Made by a program: the position numbers and the translations under genes. Positions 54,034-63,233 of a stretch of 64,000 nt of DNA are shown piece by piece; position 1 is the stretch's first letter, and every line of letters begins with the position of its first letter. The DNA comes from Devosia sp. SD17-2. Lineage in GTDB: Bacteria; Pseudomonadota; Alphaproteobacteria; Rhizobiales; Devosiaceae. The stretch covers positions 1,629,001-1,693,000 of the forward strand of contig NZ_CP104002.1 in NCBI RefSeq assembly GCF_029201565.1, written 5' to 3'. The notes beneath the pieces were generated by a model, which was not told where the DNA came from, searched no databases, and was given only the letters and a program-made list of their open reading frames with translations.

Positions 54034-55935
54034 ATGAACCGGCTTGGCCGACTGTTAATGACGTCCGCGGTGGGCGCTCTCACGACCACCACCGCATTTG
54101 CGCAGGCGATGACCGACGTCGGTACGCCGCGCAGCGAAACCCTGATCGTGCAGACATTCGATGGTCGCGCGGCCAACCCAAGTGCCCAGAACCCGCTCAA
54201 CTCCTACGCCATCTGGCGCGGCTTCCGTGAGCTGGGCTGGGGCTATCTCTGGGAAATGGATACGGCGACCGGCGTGTCCTATCCGGAAATGGCCGATGGC
54301 TTCCCGGAAGTTCTGAACGAAGAAAACACGCAGTTTCGCATCAAGATCCGCGAGGGCATCACCTGGAGCGACGGAGTCGAGTTCACCACCGACGACATCA
54401 TCTTCTCGCTCGATACCGCCTTCAAATACCGCGACAAGCTGACCAACGTCGCCAGCGCGGTGGTGTATATCAAGAGCTACAAGAAGATCGACGACTACAC
54501 CTTCGAGCTCGAGACGGTGAACCCGTCCTATGATCTGACGACGCGTTTCGGTGTCTATACCTGGGGCACCCCGTTCAACTGGGTTCCAAAGCACGTGTTC
54601 GAGCCGCTCGGCGACGAAGTCGTGACTTTCCAGAATGCGCCCGCCGTTACCCTCGGGCCCTACAAGATCAAGGAATTCGATCCCAACGGCTTCTGGCAGC
54701 TGTGGGAGCTGCGTGAAGACTGGCAGAACTCGTCCTGGGGCAATCTCGGAGAGCCCAAGCCGAAGTACATTCTCTACAAGGATTTCGGCGCTGAAGAGAC
54801 CCGCGCGCTGGCCTTCGTCCAGAACCAGTACGACGTCGACACCTTTATGAGCCCCGACAGCATCGATGCTGCCAAGGCCCGCAATCCCAAGGTCGAAACC
54901 TTCTCCGCGACCTTCCCCTATCACGACATGAACGACGCCTGCTCTTATGGCGTCTACATCAACCAGCAGCGTGCGCCTTACGATATGCCGGAAGTGCGCT
55001 GGGCTCTCGCCTTGTCGCTCAACCTCTCGCAGGTGGGCATCAGCGCCATGAGCGGCCAGTTCAAGGCTGCGGCCCTGCCGCTGCCCGACACCCCCATCAC
55101 CGGACCGATCTTCTACGACGCCAATCTCGAAGCGCTGAAGAACCTGACCATCGGCGATGGCTACAAGCCATTCGACACCGAGTTCAGCACAAAGCTCGTC
55201 GAGACCCTGGCTGCCCAGGGCATCGACCAGTCCCTGCTGCCGACCGGCGACGCCGTCAACGAAGGCTTCGGTGTGGGTTGGTGGAAGCATGATCCGGCAG
55301 AAGCTGAAAAGCTCCTCGCTTCGGTCGGCATGAAGAAGGGTTCAGACGGCTTCTACACGCTTCCCGATGGCTCGCCCTGGATGATCGAATTCGTCATTCC
55401 GGGCGACTGGAACAAGGTGCTGCAGCGTCTCGGCTTCTCGATTGCCGACAGCTGGCGCCAGGCTGGCTTCAACGTCAATGCGCGCCAGGTGGACAATGGT
55501 GAATTCACCACCGTCCAGAACACCAATGCCCGCAACGAGTTGGCAATCAACTGGTCCAACACCTGCGTGTACAACGCCAACTGGCTCGGCAACTGGAACC
55601 AGTTCCGCGAAAGCAACATCAAGCCGGCAGACTCCACCGATCCGCTGAGCGGCAACTATGCCCGCATCACCGATCCGAAGGTTCTGGCGCTTGTGGATGA
55701 AGGTGCTGCGCTGCCGCTCGACGATCCGAAGTTCGTCGAAAATGGCCAGAACATCGCGCTTCAGATCGCCAGCGAGATGCAGATCATCAACCTGATGAAC
55801 ATCCCGACCACGATCCCGACCAACAGCACCTATTGGACCAATTTCCCCAAGCAGGACAACTTCTACGCCGCTCCCTACACCTGGTGGAGCTCGTTCAAGA
55901 AGGCTGTGGTCTCCATCGAGCCGACCGGTCAGTAA
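54034..55935 (+). CDS. ABC transporter substrate-binding protein, family 5
   Basis: A 633-residue periplasmic binding protein of the peptide/nickel/oligosaccharide family 5. Signal peptide MNRLGRLLMTSAVGALTTTT then AFAQ. The mature part shows FRIKIREGITWSDGVEFTTDDIIFSLD, the family hallmark, and continues through NLSQVGISAMSGQFKAAALPLPDTPI. Start at ATG 54034 behind GGAGGAAA. Family 5 members with this length often bind oligosaccharides rather than peptides, and the downstream hydrolase genes favour a sugar ligand here. Confidence 0.9.
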   Translation: MNRLGRLLMTSAVGALTTTTAFAQAMTDVGTPRSETLIVQTFDGRAANPSAQNPLNSYAIWRGFRELGWGYLWEMDTATGVSYPEMADGFPEVLNEENTQFRIKIREGITWSDGVEFTTDDIIFSLDTAFKYRDKLTNVASAVVYIKSYKKIDDYTFELETVNPSYDLTTRFGVYTWGTPFNWVPKHVFEPLGDEVVTFQNAPAVTLGPYKIKEFDPNGFWQLWELREDWQNSSWGNLGEPKPKYILYKDFGAEETRALAFVQNQYDVDTFMSPDSIDAAKARNPKVETFSATFPYHDMNDACSYGVYINQQRAPYDMPEVRWALALSLNLSQVGISAMSGQFKAAALPLPDTPITGPIFYDANLEALKNLTIGDGYKPFDTEFSTKLVETLAAQGIDQSLLPTGDAVNEGFGVGWWKHDPAEAEKLLASVGMKKGSDGFYTLPDGSPWMIEFVIPGDWNKVLQRLGFSIADSWRQAGFNVNARQVDNGEFTTVQNTNARNELAINWSNTCVYNANWLGNWNQFRESNIKPADSTDPLSGNYARITDPKVLALVDEGAALPLDDPKFVENGQNIALQIASEMQIINLMNIPTTIPTNSTYWTNFPKQDNFYAAPYTWWSSFKKAVVSIEPTGQ

Positions 55936-55953
55936 ACATCTGACGGTTTTGAA

Positions 55954-55988
55954 GCAGGGCGGCCGATCCCGGTCGCCCTGCAAATTTT
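55954..55988 (+). terminator. intercistronic hairpin after the binding-protein gene
   Basis: An 11-bp stem GCAGGGCGGCC/GGTCGCCCTGC with one wobble pair is followed by AAATTTT. It is expected to make the binding protein more abundant than the permeases. Confidence 0.7.
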
Positions 55989-56009
55989 CCGACGTCAAAG
56001 GATTTGCCC

Positions 56010-57011
56010 ATGGGTGTGCTGCGCTACGTCGCCAAGCGCCTCGGCCTCTACTTCGCGGTGCTCTTTATCGGCCTGACGATAACGTTCATGCTGCCGCGTC
56101 TGATGCCGATCAATCCGGTCGATGGTTACATCGGTCAGCTCCAGAGCCGCGCCAACGGCACGCTCACATCAGATGCAATCGCAGAACTGCGCGCCAATCT
56201 CGAAGAGCTCTATGGGCTGAACGGGGACCTGTTCACGCAATATGTGTCCTACATGAAGCGTGTGGTCTTCAGCCTCGATTTCGGGCCGTCCTTCACCTAT
56301 TACCCGCAGCCGGTTTCGGCGATGATCCTCAACGCGTTGCCCTGGACGCTGGGGCTGCTGCTGACGGCGACGCTGATCGCCTGGACACTGGGCAATATGG
56401 TGGGTCTTGTCGCCGGGTACTTCCACAAGAAGAAGGCAGCCTCGGTGCTCGAGTTCCTCGGCATCCTGCTCTACCCCATTCCTTATTACATTCTGGCCGT
56501 CACAGTGCTGCTGCTGCTGGCCTATATCTTCCCTATCTTTCCGCTCTCGCCCACGTTCCCGGTAGGACAGATGACGCCGGAAAAGATCGGCATGATCTTT
56601 TATAATTCGCTCTTGCCGGGGATCACGCTGGTGCTGGCCGGGTTCGGCTGGAACATCCTCTCGATGAAGGCCTTGGCCGTCGCGACCTCCGAAGAACCCT
56701 ATGTCACCTATGCGCGGCTCAAGGGCACGTCCAACTGGACGCGGATGACGCGCTATGTGTTCCGCAATGCGCTGCTGCCGCAGGTAACGGCCCTCGCCCT
56801 GTCGCTGGGCATGGTGTTCAACGGCGCGCTGCTGACCGAGATGATCTTCTCCTATCCCGGCATCGGCCTGATCATGCGGACCGCCGCGACGGGTGGTGAC
56901 TACAACGTCCTTTATGGTGCGATCACGCTTTCGATCGTTGCCGTCGCCACGGCCGGGCTTGTGATCGATCTCATCTATCCCCTTCTTGACCCGCGGATCC
57001 GCACGAAATGA
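56010..57011 (+). CDS. ABC transporter permease (DppB-like)
   Basis: A 333-residue membrane protein with six helices. It has the family N-terminus (LRYVAKRLGLYFAVLFIGLTITFMLPRLMP) and the ATPase-contact loop around YVTYARLKGTSNWTRMTRYVFRNALLPQVTALAL. Start ATG at 56010. It overlaps the next permease by four bases (ATGA). Confidence 0.92.
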   Translation: MGVLRYVAKRLGLYFAVLFIGLTITFMLPRLMPINPVDGYIGQLQSRANGTLTSDAIAELRANLEELYGLNGDLFTQYVSYMKRVVFSLDFGPSFTYYPQPVSAMILNALPWTLGLLLTATLIAWTLGNMVGLVAGYFHKKKAASVLEFLGILLYPIPYYILAVTVLLLLAYIFPIFPLSPTFPVGQMTPEKIGMIFYNSLLPGITLVLAGFGWNILSMKALAVATSEEPYVTYARLKGTSNWTRMTRYVFRNALLPQVTALALSLGMVFNGALLTEMIFSYPGIGLIMRTAATGGDYNVLYGAITLSIVAVATAGLVIDLIYPLLDPRIRTK

Positions 57012-57925
57012 CCGTCGACAGCAACCAAGTTGATCCGGTGGCGATCGTGACTGCGCCACCTGTTTCCGCCAAATCCGCACGCAAGGGCAGGGGCCTTCTC
57101 TGGCTCCTCAACGGGCGGCTCGCGGTGGGTCTGACCATCCTCCTCGTCATGGGCCTTGGCAGCTTTATCCTGCCGATGTTTGCCCCGGCCGACCCGTCGA
57201 TCCAGGCGACCTATATGCGCAATCTGCCGATGTCGGGCGTGCACTGGCTGGGCACCAATTCGCTCGGCCAGGACATCTTCTGGTTCCTCGTCGTTGCGGT
57301 GCGCAACTCGCTGATGCTGGGCATTCTCGTTGCAGTGGGCGTCACCATCGTGGCCACCATCGTCGGCCTCAGCGCCGGCTATATCGGCGGTGCCTTCGAG
57401 CGCTGCGTGATGCTGATCGTCGATACGTTCATCACCATCCCGCTCCTGCCGATCCTCATCATTCTCGGCGCGCTGATCCGCGGGAACACCTCGTTCTTTA
57501 CGGTCGGCCTGATCATCATCATCTTTGGCTGGGCGTGGGATGCGCGCACGGTTCGCGCCATGGCGCTGTCGCTGCGCGAGCGCGAGTTCATCAATATGGC
57601 GCGCTTCTCTGGGGCAAACACGGTGCAGGTCCTTGCCCGTGAAGTGTTCCCCTATGTGTCCGCCTATATCCTCGTGGGCTTCATCAACACCGTTCTTTTT
57701 GCCATCAATACCGAGGCAACGCTGGCGGTGATCGGCCTCTCCAAGGTCGAAGTGCCGACGCTGGGCTCCATCATCTTCTGGGCGCTGAGCTACAATGCGC
57801 TCTTTACCGGCCAGTACCCCTGGATCGTGGCGCCGATCGTGGCGACCGTGACCCTCTTCCTCGGCCTCTTCCTCACCTCCACCGGCTTCAACCAGGCCTT
57901 TGCCAGCAAGCGGGGCGTGTCATGA
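57008..57925 (+). CDS. ABC transporter permease (DppC-like)
   Basis: A 305-residue permease with a cytosolic N-terminal extension of about 30 residues, then six helices. The segment MSGVHWLGTNSLGQDIFWFLVVAVRNSLMLG is characteristic of the second permease of family-5 importers, and REREFINMARFSGANTVQVLAREVFPYVSAYIL is its EAA-type loop. Overlaps both neighbours by four bases. Confidence 0.92.
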   Translation: MTVDSNQVDPVAIVTAPPVSAKSARKGRGLLWLLNGRLAVGLTILLVMGLGSFILPMFAPADPSIQATYMRNLPMSGVHWLGTNSLGQDIFWFLVVAVRNSLMLGILVAVGVTIVATIVGLSAGYIGGAFERCVMLIVDTFITIPLLPILIILGALIRGNTSFFTVGLIIIIFGWAWDARTVRAMALSLREREFINMARFSGANTVQVLAREVFPYVSAYILVGFINTVLFAINTEATLAVIGLSKVEVPTLGSIIFWALSYNALFTGQYPWIVAPIVATVTLFLGLFLTSTGFNQAFASKRGVS

Positions 57926-58833
57926 TCCGGCTCAACGACCTCAAGATCAGCTATCGCATCGGCGGCCGCGTGATCGACGCGGTGGATGGGGTAACCCTGA
58001 CCATTCCGGACAACTGCGTCGTCGGCATTGCTGGCGAAAGCGGCTCGGGCAAGTCGACCCTGATGAAGGCGATCTACGGCGATATCCAGTCGCCCATGTA
58101 TGTCTCCCAGGGCAGCATCGACTACGGTCTCAAGGGCCGGGACGGGAAGCCGGTGACGGCTGAAAACGTGCGCGAGGAATGGTTCAAGACCATCTCCTAT
58201 GTGCCGCAAAGCTCGATGAATTCGCTGAACCCGGTGATCCGCATCCGCGACCAGTTCATCGATTTCCCAGGCACCGACAGCAACAAGAAGCGGGTGCTGG
58301 AAACGGCCCGCGCCTATATCGGCAAGCTTGGCCTGCCGCCTGAGGCGATGGATTCCTATCCGCACCAGCTTTCTGGCGGCATGCGCCAGCGCATGATGAT
58401 TGCCCTCGCAACCTTCTTCAAACCCGAGCTCATCATCGCCGACGAGCCGACCACCGCGCTCGACGTCGTGGTGCAGAAGGACATCCTGATGCTGCTCATG
58501 GAGTTGCAGGAAGAGATGGGCAACACCATCCTCGTCGTCTCCCACGACATGGGCGTGCACTATCAGGTCACCCACAAGATGCTGATCATGTATGCCGGCC
58601 GCGTCGTCGAATATGGCGATACCGACAGCGTCTTCGCCGACCCGCAGCACCCCCATACCAAGATGCTGATCGATAGCCTGCCGACCATCGGGGACGACAG
58701 CATGCGTGGCGTTCTGGCCAGCCAGGCCGGTACCGGCGGCGACAGGGTCTATCGCGTCGAGCCCCGGCTCATCGAGGTCAAGCCCAATCACTTTGTGGCC
58801 CAATCGGCCAATCTGGGCGCGGGAGCTGCCTGA
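57922..58833 (+). CDS. ABC transporter ATP-binding protein (DppD-like)
   Basis: A 303-residue ATPase. Walker A GESGSGKST, Q-loop in TISYVPQSSMNSLNPV, signature LSGGMRQRMMIALATF, Walker B LIIADEPTTALD and switch His in LVVSHDMG are intact. It ends in a C-terminal extension typical of oligopeptide-type importers. Overlaps the preceding permease (ATGA) and the next ATPase (TGATG). Confidence 0.94.
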   Translation: MIRLNDLKISYRIGGRVIDAVDGVTLTIPDNCVVGIAGESGSGKSTLMKAIYGDIQSPMYVSQGSIDYGLKGRDGKPVTAENVREEWFKTISYVPQSSMNSLNPVIRIRDQFIDFPGTDSNKKRVLETARAYIGKLGLPPEAMDSYPHQLSGGMRQRMMIALATFFKPELIIADEPTTALDVVVQKDILMLLMELQEEMGNTILVVSHDMGVHYQVTHKMLIMYAGRVVEYGDTDSVFADPQHPHTKMLIDSLPTIGDDSMRGVLASQAGTGGDRVYRVEPRLIEVKPNHFVAQSANLGAGAA

Positions 58834-59663
58834 TGACCTTCATTCTCAAGACTGAAGCCCTCAACAAGGTCTATCGCCGCGGCGGCATCGTCGGCGGCAA
58901 GAACATCCACGCCCTCAATGACGTCAACATCACGGTCGAGAGCGACAAGCCAGTCGTCATCGCGGTGGTGGGGGAATCTGGCAGCGGCAAGACCACGCTC
59001 GCCAAGACCCTGCTGCGGCTCGAGACGCCGACCAGCGGCCGCGCCATTGTCTATGACGACGTGGTGGCCGGGAAGGGCGCCATTCCCTCGCGGAAGGATT
59101 TCCTCGGGCTGGTGCAGCCGATTTTCCAGAACCCGTTCGAGGCGTTCAGCCGCTATCGTCCGGTCGATGCCTATCTGCTTGAAACGGCGCGCCGTGTTGC
59201 CGGCCTCGACGCCGCCCCCGCCGAGGCGGCCGTTGAGGTGGCGCTCAAGAATGTCGGGCTCGACTACGACGAGATCCGCGGCAAGTACACCGCCCAGTTC
59301 TCGGGCGGCGAGCTGCAGCGTATCTCGGTTGCCCGTGCGCTGATCCCGCAGCCCAAGCTGATCGTCGCCGACGAGCCGGTGAGCATGATCGACGCGTCGC
59401 GCCGCATGATCATCATCAACCTCTTCAAGCGGCTGCGCGATGATGAGGGGCGAAGCTTCGTCTACATCACCCATGACCTCGCCACCGCCTATTACATCTC
59501 CGACTTCGTGGCGGTGATGAACAAGGGCCGTGTGGTCGAGTTCGGCCCGGCCCGGAAGGTGATGTCCGATCCGCAGCACGATTATACGCGACTGCTTCTC
59601 AGCTCCATTCCCACCACGACCAGCCGCTGGCGCGAACGCCCACGGCTCGTGGCCAGCAACTAG
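58833..59663 (+). CDS. ABC transporter ATP-binding protein (DppF-like)
   Basis: A 276-residue second ATPase of the importer. Walker A GESGSGKTT, signature FSGGELQRISVARAL, Walker B LIVADEPVSMID and the His of YITHDLATAYYI are present. The region after Walker A runs QPIFQNPFEAFSRYRPVDAYL, the Q-loop. With the other four genes it makes a complete importer. A short TTTCGT/ACGAAA hairpin follows before the first hydrolase gene. Confidence 0.94.
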   Translation: MTFILKTEALNKVYRRGGIVGGKNIHALNDVNITVESDKPVVIAVVGESGSGKTTLAKTLLRLETPTSGRAIVYDDVVAGKGAIPSRKDFLGLVQPIFQNPFEAFSRYRPVDAYLLETARRVAGLDAAPAEAAVEVALKNVGLDYDEIRGKYTAQFSGGELQRISVARALIPQPKLIVADEPVSMIDASRRMIIINLFKRLRDDEGRSFVYITHDLATAYYISDFVAVMNKGRVVEFGPARKVMSDPQHDYTRLLLSSIPTTTSRWRERPRLVASN

Positions 59664-59707
59664 GGCGTTTCGTTCGCACGAAATCCCGCTTTCTGACGGA
59701 AGATCAC

Positions 59708-61303
59708 ATGACCAGGATTGCCACTGCCACCGGCGACGCGTCGCTGTGGGCCACGTACGAACTCACCCTGACTGGCCCCAGCGAGGGCAATCCGTTCCAG
59801 GATGTGGAGCTGCGCGCCAGTTTCACCCAAGGCGACCGAGTGGTGCGGGTTAACGGCTTTTATGATGGCGATGGCAGTTACAAGCTGCGCTTCCTGCCCG
59901 ACATGACCGGCACCTGGTCCTATACGACATCGAGCAATGTCTCGGCGCTCGATCAGGTAACCGGCAGCTTTGCGGTCGGTGCGGCAAAGCCCGGCCACCA
60001 TGGCCCGGTGCGTGTGTCCAACCGCCACCATTTCCGCTACGCCGATGGTACGCGCTACATCAACATCGGCACCACCGCCTATGTGTGGAACCTCCAGGGC
60101 GATACGGTGGAAGAGGAAACACTGGCAACGCTGGCGGAGGCCCCTTTCACCAAGATACGCATGTGCGTCTTTCCCAAGCACTATCGCTATAACCAGAACG
60201 AGCCCGATCGCTATCCCTTCCCGCTGGTAAAGCAGGGCAGCAGCGAATGGACCGGCAGCTTCCGCGGCGAATATGGCTGGGAGTTTGATTTCGAGCGGTT
60301 CGAGCCCGACTATTTCCGCCACCTCGAAAAGCGCATCAACCAGCTCGCCGAAATTGGCGTTGAGGCCGACCTCATTATCTTCCACCCCTATGATCGCTGG
60401 GGGTTCTCGACCATGACGCCGGCGCAGGATGACCGGTATCTGAAATATCTGACGGCGCGTCTGTCGGCGCTGCCGAACGTCTGGTGGTCGATGGCCAATG
60501 AATATGACCTGATGCCGAGCAAGACGATGGCGGACTGGGACCGGTTCATTCACATCGTCTCGGACAATGATCCGCATGGGCATTTGCTCAGCGTCCATAA
60601 TTGCTTTGCCTTCTACGATCACAACCACCCGCGCATCACCCATTCGAGCATCCAGCGCTCGGCGGCCAGTCAGACGGCGCTGTGGCGCGAGAAATTCGGC
60701 AAGCCCGTCTCCATCGACGAGTGCTGCTATGAGGGCGATATCGGCGAACTCTGGGGCAATATCTCGGCCAAGAAGATGGTTCGCCGCTTCTGGGACGGCA
60801 CCGTCAATGGCGGTTACGTCACCCATGGCGAGACCTATTACAACGAAGAGGAAAAGCTCTGGTGGGCCAAGGGCGGCAAGCTGGTCGGCGAAAGCGTCGC
60901 CCGCATCGCCTTCCTCAAGCGCATTCTTGAAGAGGGGTCGGACGAGGGGCTTGATCCTGTAAAATCCACCGGAGCCTATCGCGTCACCATGATGGGTGGC
61001 CTCGACAATGTCGTCATGCAGCAATTGTTCTCGCCCGCAGCGGGCGAGGAAGATTGGCCGCGCGCCCAGGCCTGGTGGGCCACCGCCGGACAGGCGCATC
61101 GCTACTATCTCGTCTACATGGGTGAGAACCAGCCGAGCGAACTCGATGTCGCCGTGCCACCGGGTGAGAAATATTCGGCCACGCTCATCGATACCTGGAA
61201 CATGACCGAGACGAAGCTCGCCGACAGCGTCGAGCGGGGGGACCGGCTGAATTTCGAGCCGAAACCCTATCTGGCAATGCTGTTCAAGCGCGTCGACGGC
61301 TGA
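59708..61303 (+). CDS. apiosidase-like glycoside hydrolase (DUF5060/DUF4038 type), copy 1
   Basis: A 531-residue protein without a signal peptide, so cytosolic. The N-terminal 95 residues form a DUF5060-type beta-sandwich (FQDVELRASFTQGDRVVRVNGFYDGDGSYKLRF begins it). A TIM-barrel domain related to the GH140 apiosidase-like fold follows, then a small C-terminal beta domain (DTWNMTETKLADS) like DUF5605. Probable acid/base Glu265 sits in NVWWSMANEYD and the probable nucleophile Glu338 in VSIDECCYEG, a clan GH-A layout. Together with the importer it suggests intracellular cleavage of an imported glycoside. Confidence 0.82.
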   Translation: MTRIATATGDASLWATYELTLTGPSEGNPFQDVELRASFTQGDRVVRVNGFYDGDGSYKLRFLPDMTGTWSYTTSSNVSALDQVTGSFAVGAAKPGHHGPVRVSNRHHFRYADGTRYINIGTTAYVWNLQGDTVEEETLATLAEAPFTKIRMCVFPKHYRYNQNEPDRYPFPLVKQGSSEWTGSFRGEYGWEFDFERFEPDYFRHLEKRINQLAEIGVEADLIIFHPYDRWGFSTMTPAQDDRYLKYLTARLSALPNVWWSMANEYDLMPSKTMADWDRFIHIVSDNDPHGHLLSVHNCFAFYDHNHPRITHSSIQRSAASQTALWREKFGKPVSIDECCYEGDIGELWGNISAKKMVRRFWDGTVNGGYVTHGETYYNEEEKLWWAKGGKLVGESVARIAFLKRILEEGSDEGLDPVKSTGAYRVTMMGGLDNVVMQQLFSPAAGEEDWPRAQAWWATAGQAHRYYLVYMGENQPSELDVAVPPGEKYSATLIDTWNMTETKLADSVERGDRLNFEPKPYLAMLFKRVDG

Positions 61304-61315
61304 GGAGTTCTTAAG

Positions 61316-62830
61316 ATGACCACTGTTGCACAATGGGATGTGTTCGAGGCCAGCTTTGAGGGCCCGTCCTCCGGCAATCCCTTCCTCGAGGTAAAGCTCG
61401 AAGCCTTCTTCCAGCAGAACAGCCGCGTGGTCCGCGTCCCGGGCTTTTACGATGGCGACGGAATTTTCCGTGTTCGCTTCATGCCCGACAACCCGGGCGA
61501 ATGGAGCTTTTCGACGAAGGCCAATGTGGCTGACCTCAATGGCAAGACCGGCAACTTCACTGTCACCGCTCCGCGCGACGGCGTCCATGGTCCGGTCCGC
61601 GTCGCCAACAAGTTCCACTTCGCCTATGCCGACGGCACGCCCTATCTGCCCTTCGGCACCACCTGCTACGCCTGGACCCATCAGCCGCTGAGCGAGCAGA
61701 CCAAGACGCTCGAAACCATGGCCAAGACGCGCTTCAACAAGCTGCGCATGGGCGTCTTCCCCAAGGACTATCCGTACAACGTCAATGAGGCGTTGCACGA
61801 CGTCTACCAGAAGGGCGCGGACGGCCAGTACGATTTCGACCGGCCCAACCCGGAGAGCTTCCGCCACTTCGAAAATCAGGTGAAGGCGCTGGGCGAGCTC
61901 GGCATTGAAGCCGACATCATCATGTTCCACCCCTACGATCGTTGGGGCTATTGCGACATGAGCGAGGCGCAGGACTACGCCTATGTCGAATATCTCGCCG
62001 CGCGCCTCTCGGCCTATCGCAACGTCTGGTGGTCGCTGGCCAACGAATATGACTTCTTGCTCAACACCAAGCCGATGCACCAGTGGGAGCGCTACTTCCA
62101 TATTCTGGAAGAGAACGACCCCTATGGCCACCTGCGCTCGATACACAACGGCGATCCAGAGGCCAATTACGACCACCGCAAGCCATGGGTCACCCATGTC
62201 TGCATCCAGAACTGGGACGTGAAGCGCACCGGCGAATGGCGCCTCGCCTATGGCAAGCCGGTGATCAACGACGAGCCCGAATATGAGGGCAATATCATAC
62301 AGGTCTGGGGCAGCATCTCTGCCGAGGAACTGGTGCACCGCTACTGGATCACCACCATGCGCGGCGGCTATGCCGGCCACGGCGAAACCTTCGCCAACGC
62401 CGACGATCTGCTCTGGTGGGCCAAGGGCGGCGAGCTGCACGGCGAAGCCTGGAAGCGCATCGGCTTCCTCCGCGACGTGATGCAGGAAGATGTCCAGCAC
62501 GGCTTCGAGCCCATCGATCCGATGACCCGCTACCCCTGGAATCGGGTGTCGGGTGCGCGCGACGGCGACACCACCATCATCTATTTCGGTGAGCACCAGC
62601 CAGTAATCTGGTCCGCCGGCCTGCCCAAGGATGACGGCGACTACCATGCCGATATCATCGACACCTGGAACATGACGGTCGAGCCCGCCAAGATCGTCGC
62701 TGCCCCGGAAAACCATCCGACCCGCCACGGCACAACCATCGTCCAGCGCAAGCCCGACGCCGCCTTCGCCGTGGAACTCCCTGGTCGCCCCCACCTGGCG
62801 CTGCGCGTCAGAGCTGGAAAGCGGGTCTAG
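61316..62830 (+). CDS. apiosidase-like glycoside hydrolase (DUF5060/DUF4038 type), copy 2
   Basis: A 504-residue paralogue of the preceding protein, homologous over the whole length. Shared blocks include VVRV-GFYDGDG, HGPVRV, YADGT, FHPYDRWG, NVWWS-ANEYD, LLWWAKGG-type and DTWNMT. Probable acid/base Glu244 (NVWWSLANEYD) and nucleophile Glu320 (INDEPEYEG). It lacks the roughly 20-residue insertion copy 1 has around residues 175-190, which suggests a different binding pocket. No signal peptide. Start ATG 61316, 12 bases after copy 1. The stop lies inside a nine-bp inverted repeat (AGCGGGTCT, 62820-62828; AGACCCGCT, 62844-62852). Confidence 0.82.
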   Translation: MTTVAQWDVFEASFEGPSSGNPFLEVKLEAFFQQNSRVVRVPGFYDGDGIFRVRFMPDNPGEWSFSTKANVADLNGKTGNFTVTAPRDGVHGPVRVANKFHFAYADGTPYLPFGTTCYAWTHQPLSEQTKTLETMAKTRFNKLRMGVFPKDYPYNVNEALHDVYQKGADGQYDFDRPNPESFRHFENQVKALGELGIEADIIMFHPYDRWGYCDMSEAQDYAYVEYLAARLSAYRNVWWSLANEYDFLLNTKPMHQWERYFHILEENDPYGHLRSIHNGDPEANYDHRKPWVTHVCIQNWDVKRTGEWRLAYGKPVINDEPEYEGNIIQVWGSISAEELVHRYWITTMRGGYAGHGETFANADDLLWWAKGGELHGEAWKRIGFLRDVMQEDVQHGFEPIDPMTRYPWNRVSGARDGDTTIIYFGEHQPVIWSAGLPKDDGDYHADIIDTWNMTVEPAKIVAAPENHPTRHGTTIVQRKPDAAFAVELPGRPHLALRVRAGKRV

Positions 62831-63233
62831 ATCCTCCCATTCGAGACCCGCTCCTTCGGCGGCGGACCGTGTGTGCCCCTGGCGCAGCGGTCCGCCCGTC
62901 GGCCTCTCATCCACTTCGCAGGGCGCACTGGATGTTCACAGCCAACCGCCCCGCGCCAGCGCCGCCGAATAGTCCGGCCCGCCCCGGCAACCCCAGCAAA
63001 CCGGCAAATCTCTGGGCTCGCGCGATTTTTCTGACTCAATGACAGCGCTGGAAGCCGCTCTGGTCCTGCACGACCGGAGCTGGAAGCACAGCAAAAGCCC
63101 GCACCACGCCCCGTCAAATCGCAATCTGGCGATCGCTTCGTGAAATTCCTCTTGCACTGAACCGTACCGTACGGTACGCCTCGAACGGAAATGCCCGAAA
63201 CCGTTCGGACACCAGCATGTGAGGTTGGGACTC
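62831..63233. other. intergenic region of about 400 bases, hairpins only
   Basis: No credible gene. After the hydrolase stop there is a second inverted repeat, GGCGGACCG (62861-62869) and CGGTCCGCC (62888-62896). No T-run follows either hairpin. The right end holds the palindromes of the TetR-type gene. Confidence 0.5.
63152..63207 (+). promoter_or_regulatory. TetR gene promoter with palindromic operators
   Basis: CGTACCGTACGGTACG at 63163-63178 is a perfect 16-bp palindrome. A second inverted pair, CGAACGG (63182-63188) and CCGTTCG (63201-63207), follows. A possible -35 (TTGCAC, 63152-63157) is placed so that the palindrome fills the spacer. This arrangement suits autoregulation by the adjacent TetR-type repressor. 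Confidence 0.6.

Noticed and set aside
59660..62914. A minus-strand open frame of 1084 codons across both hydrolase genes
   Set aside because: Antisense shadow of two well-supported paralogous genes; no start signal, no domain.
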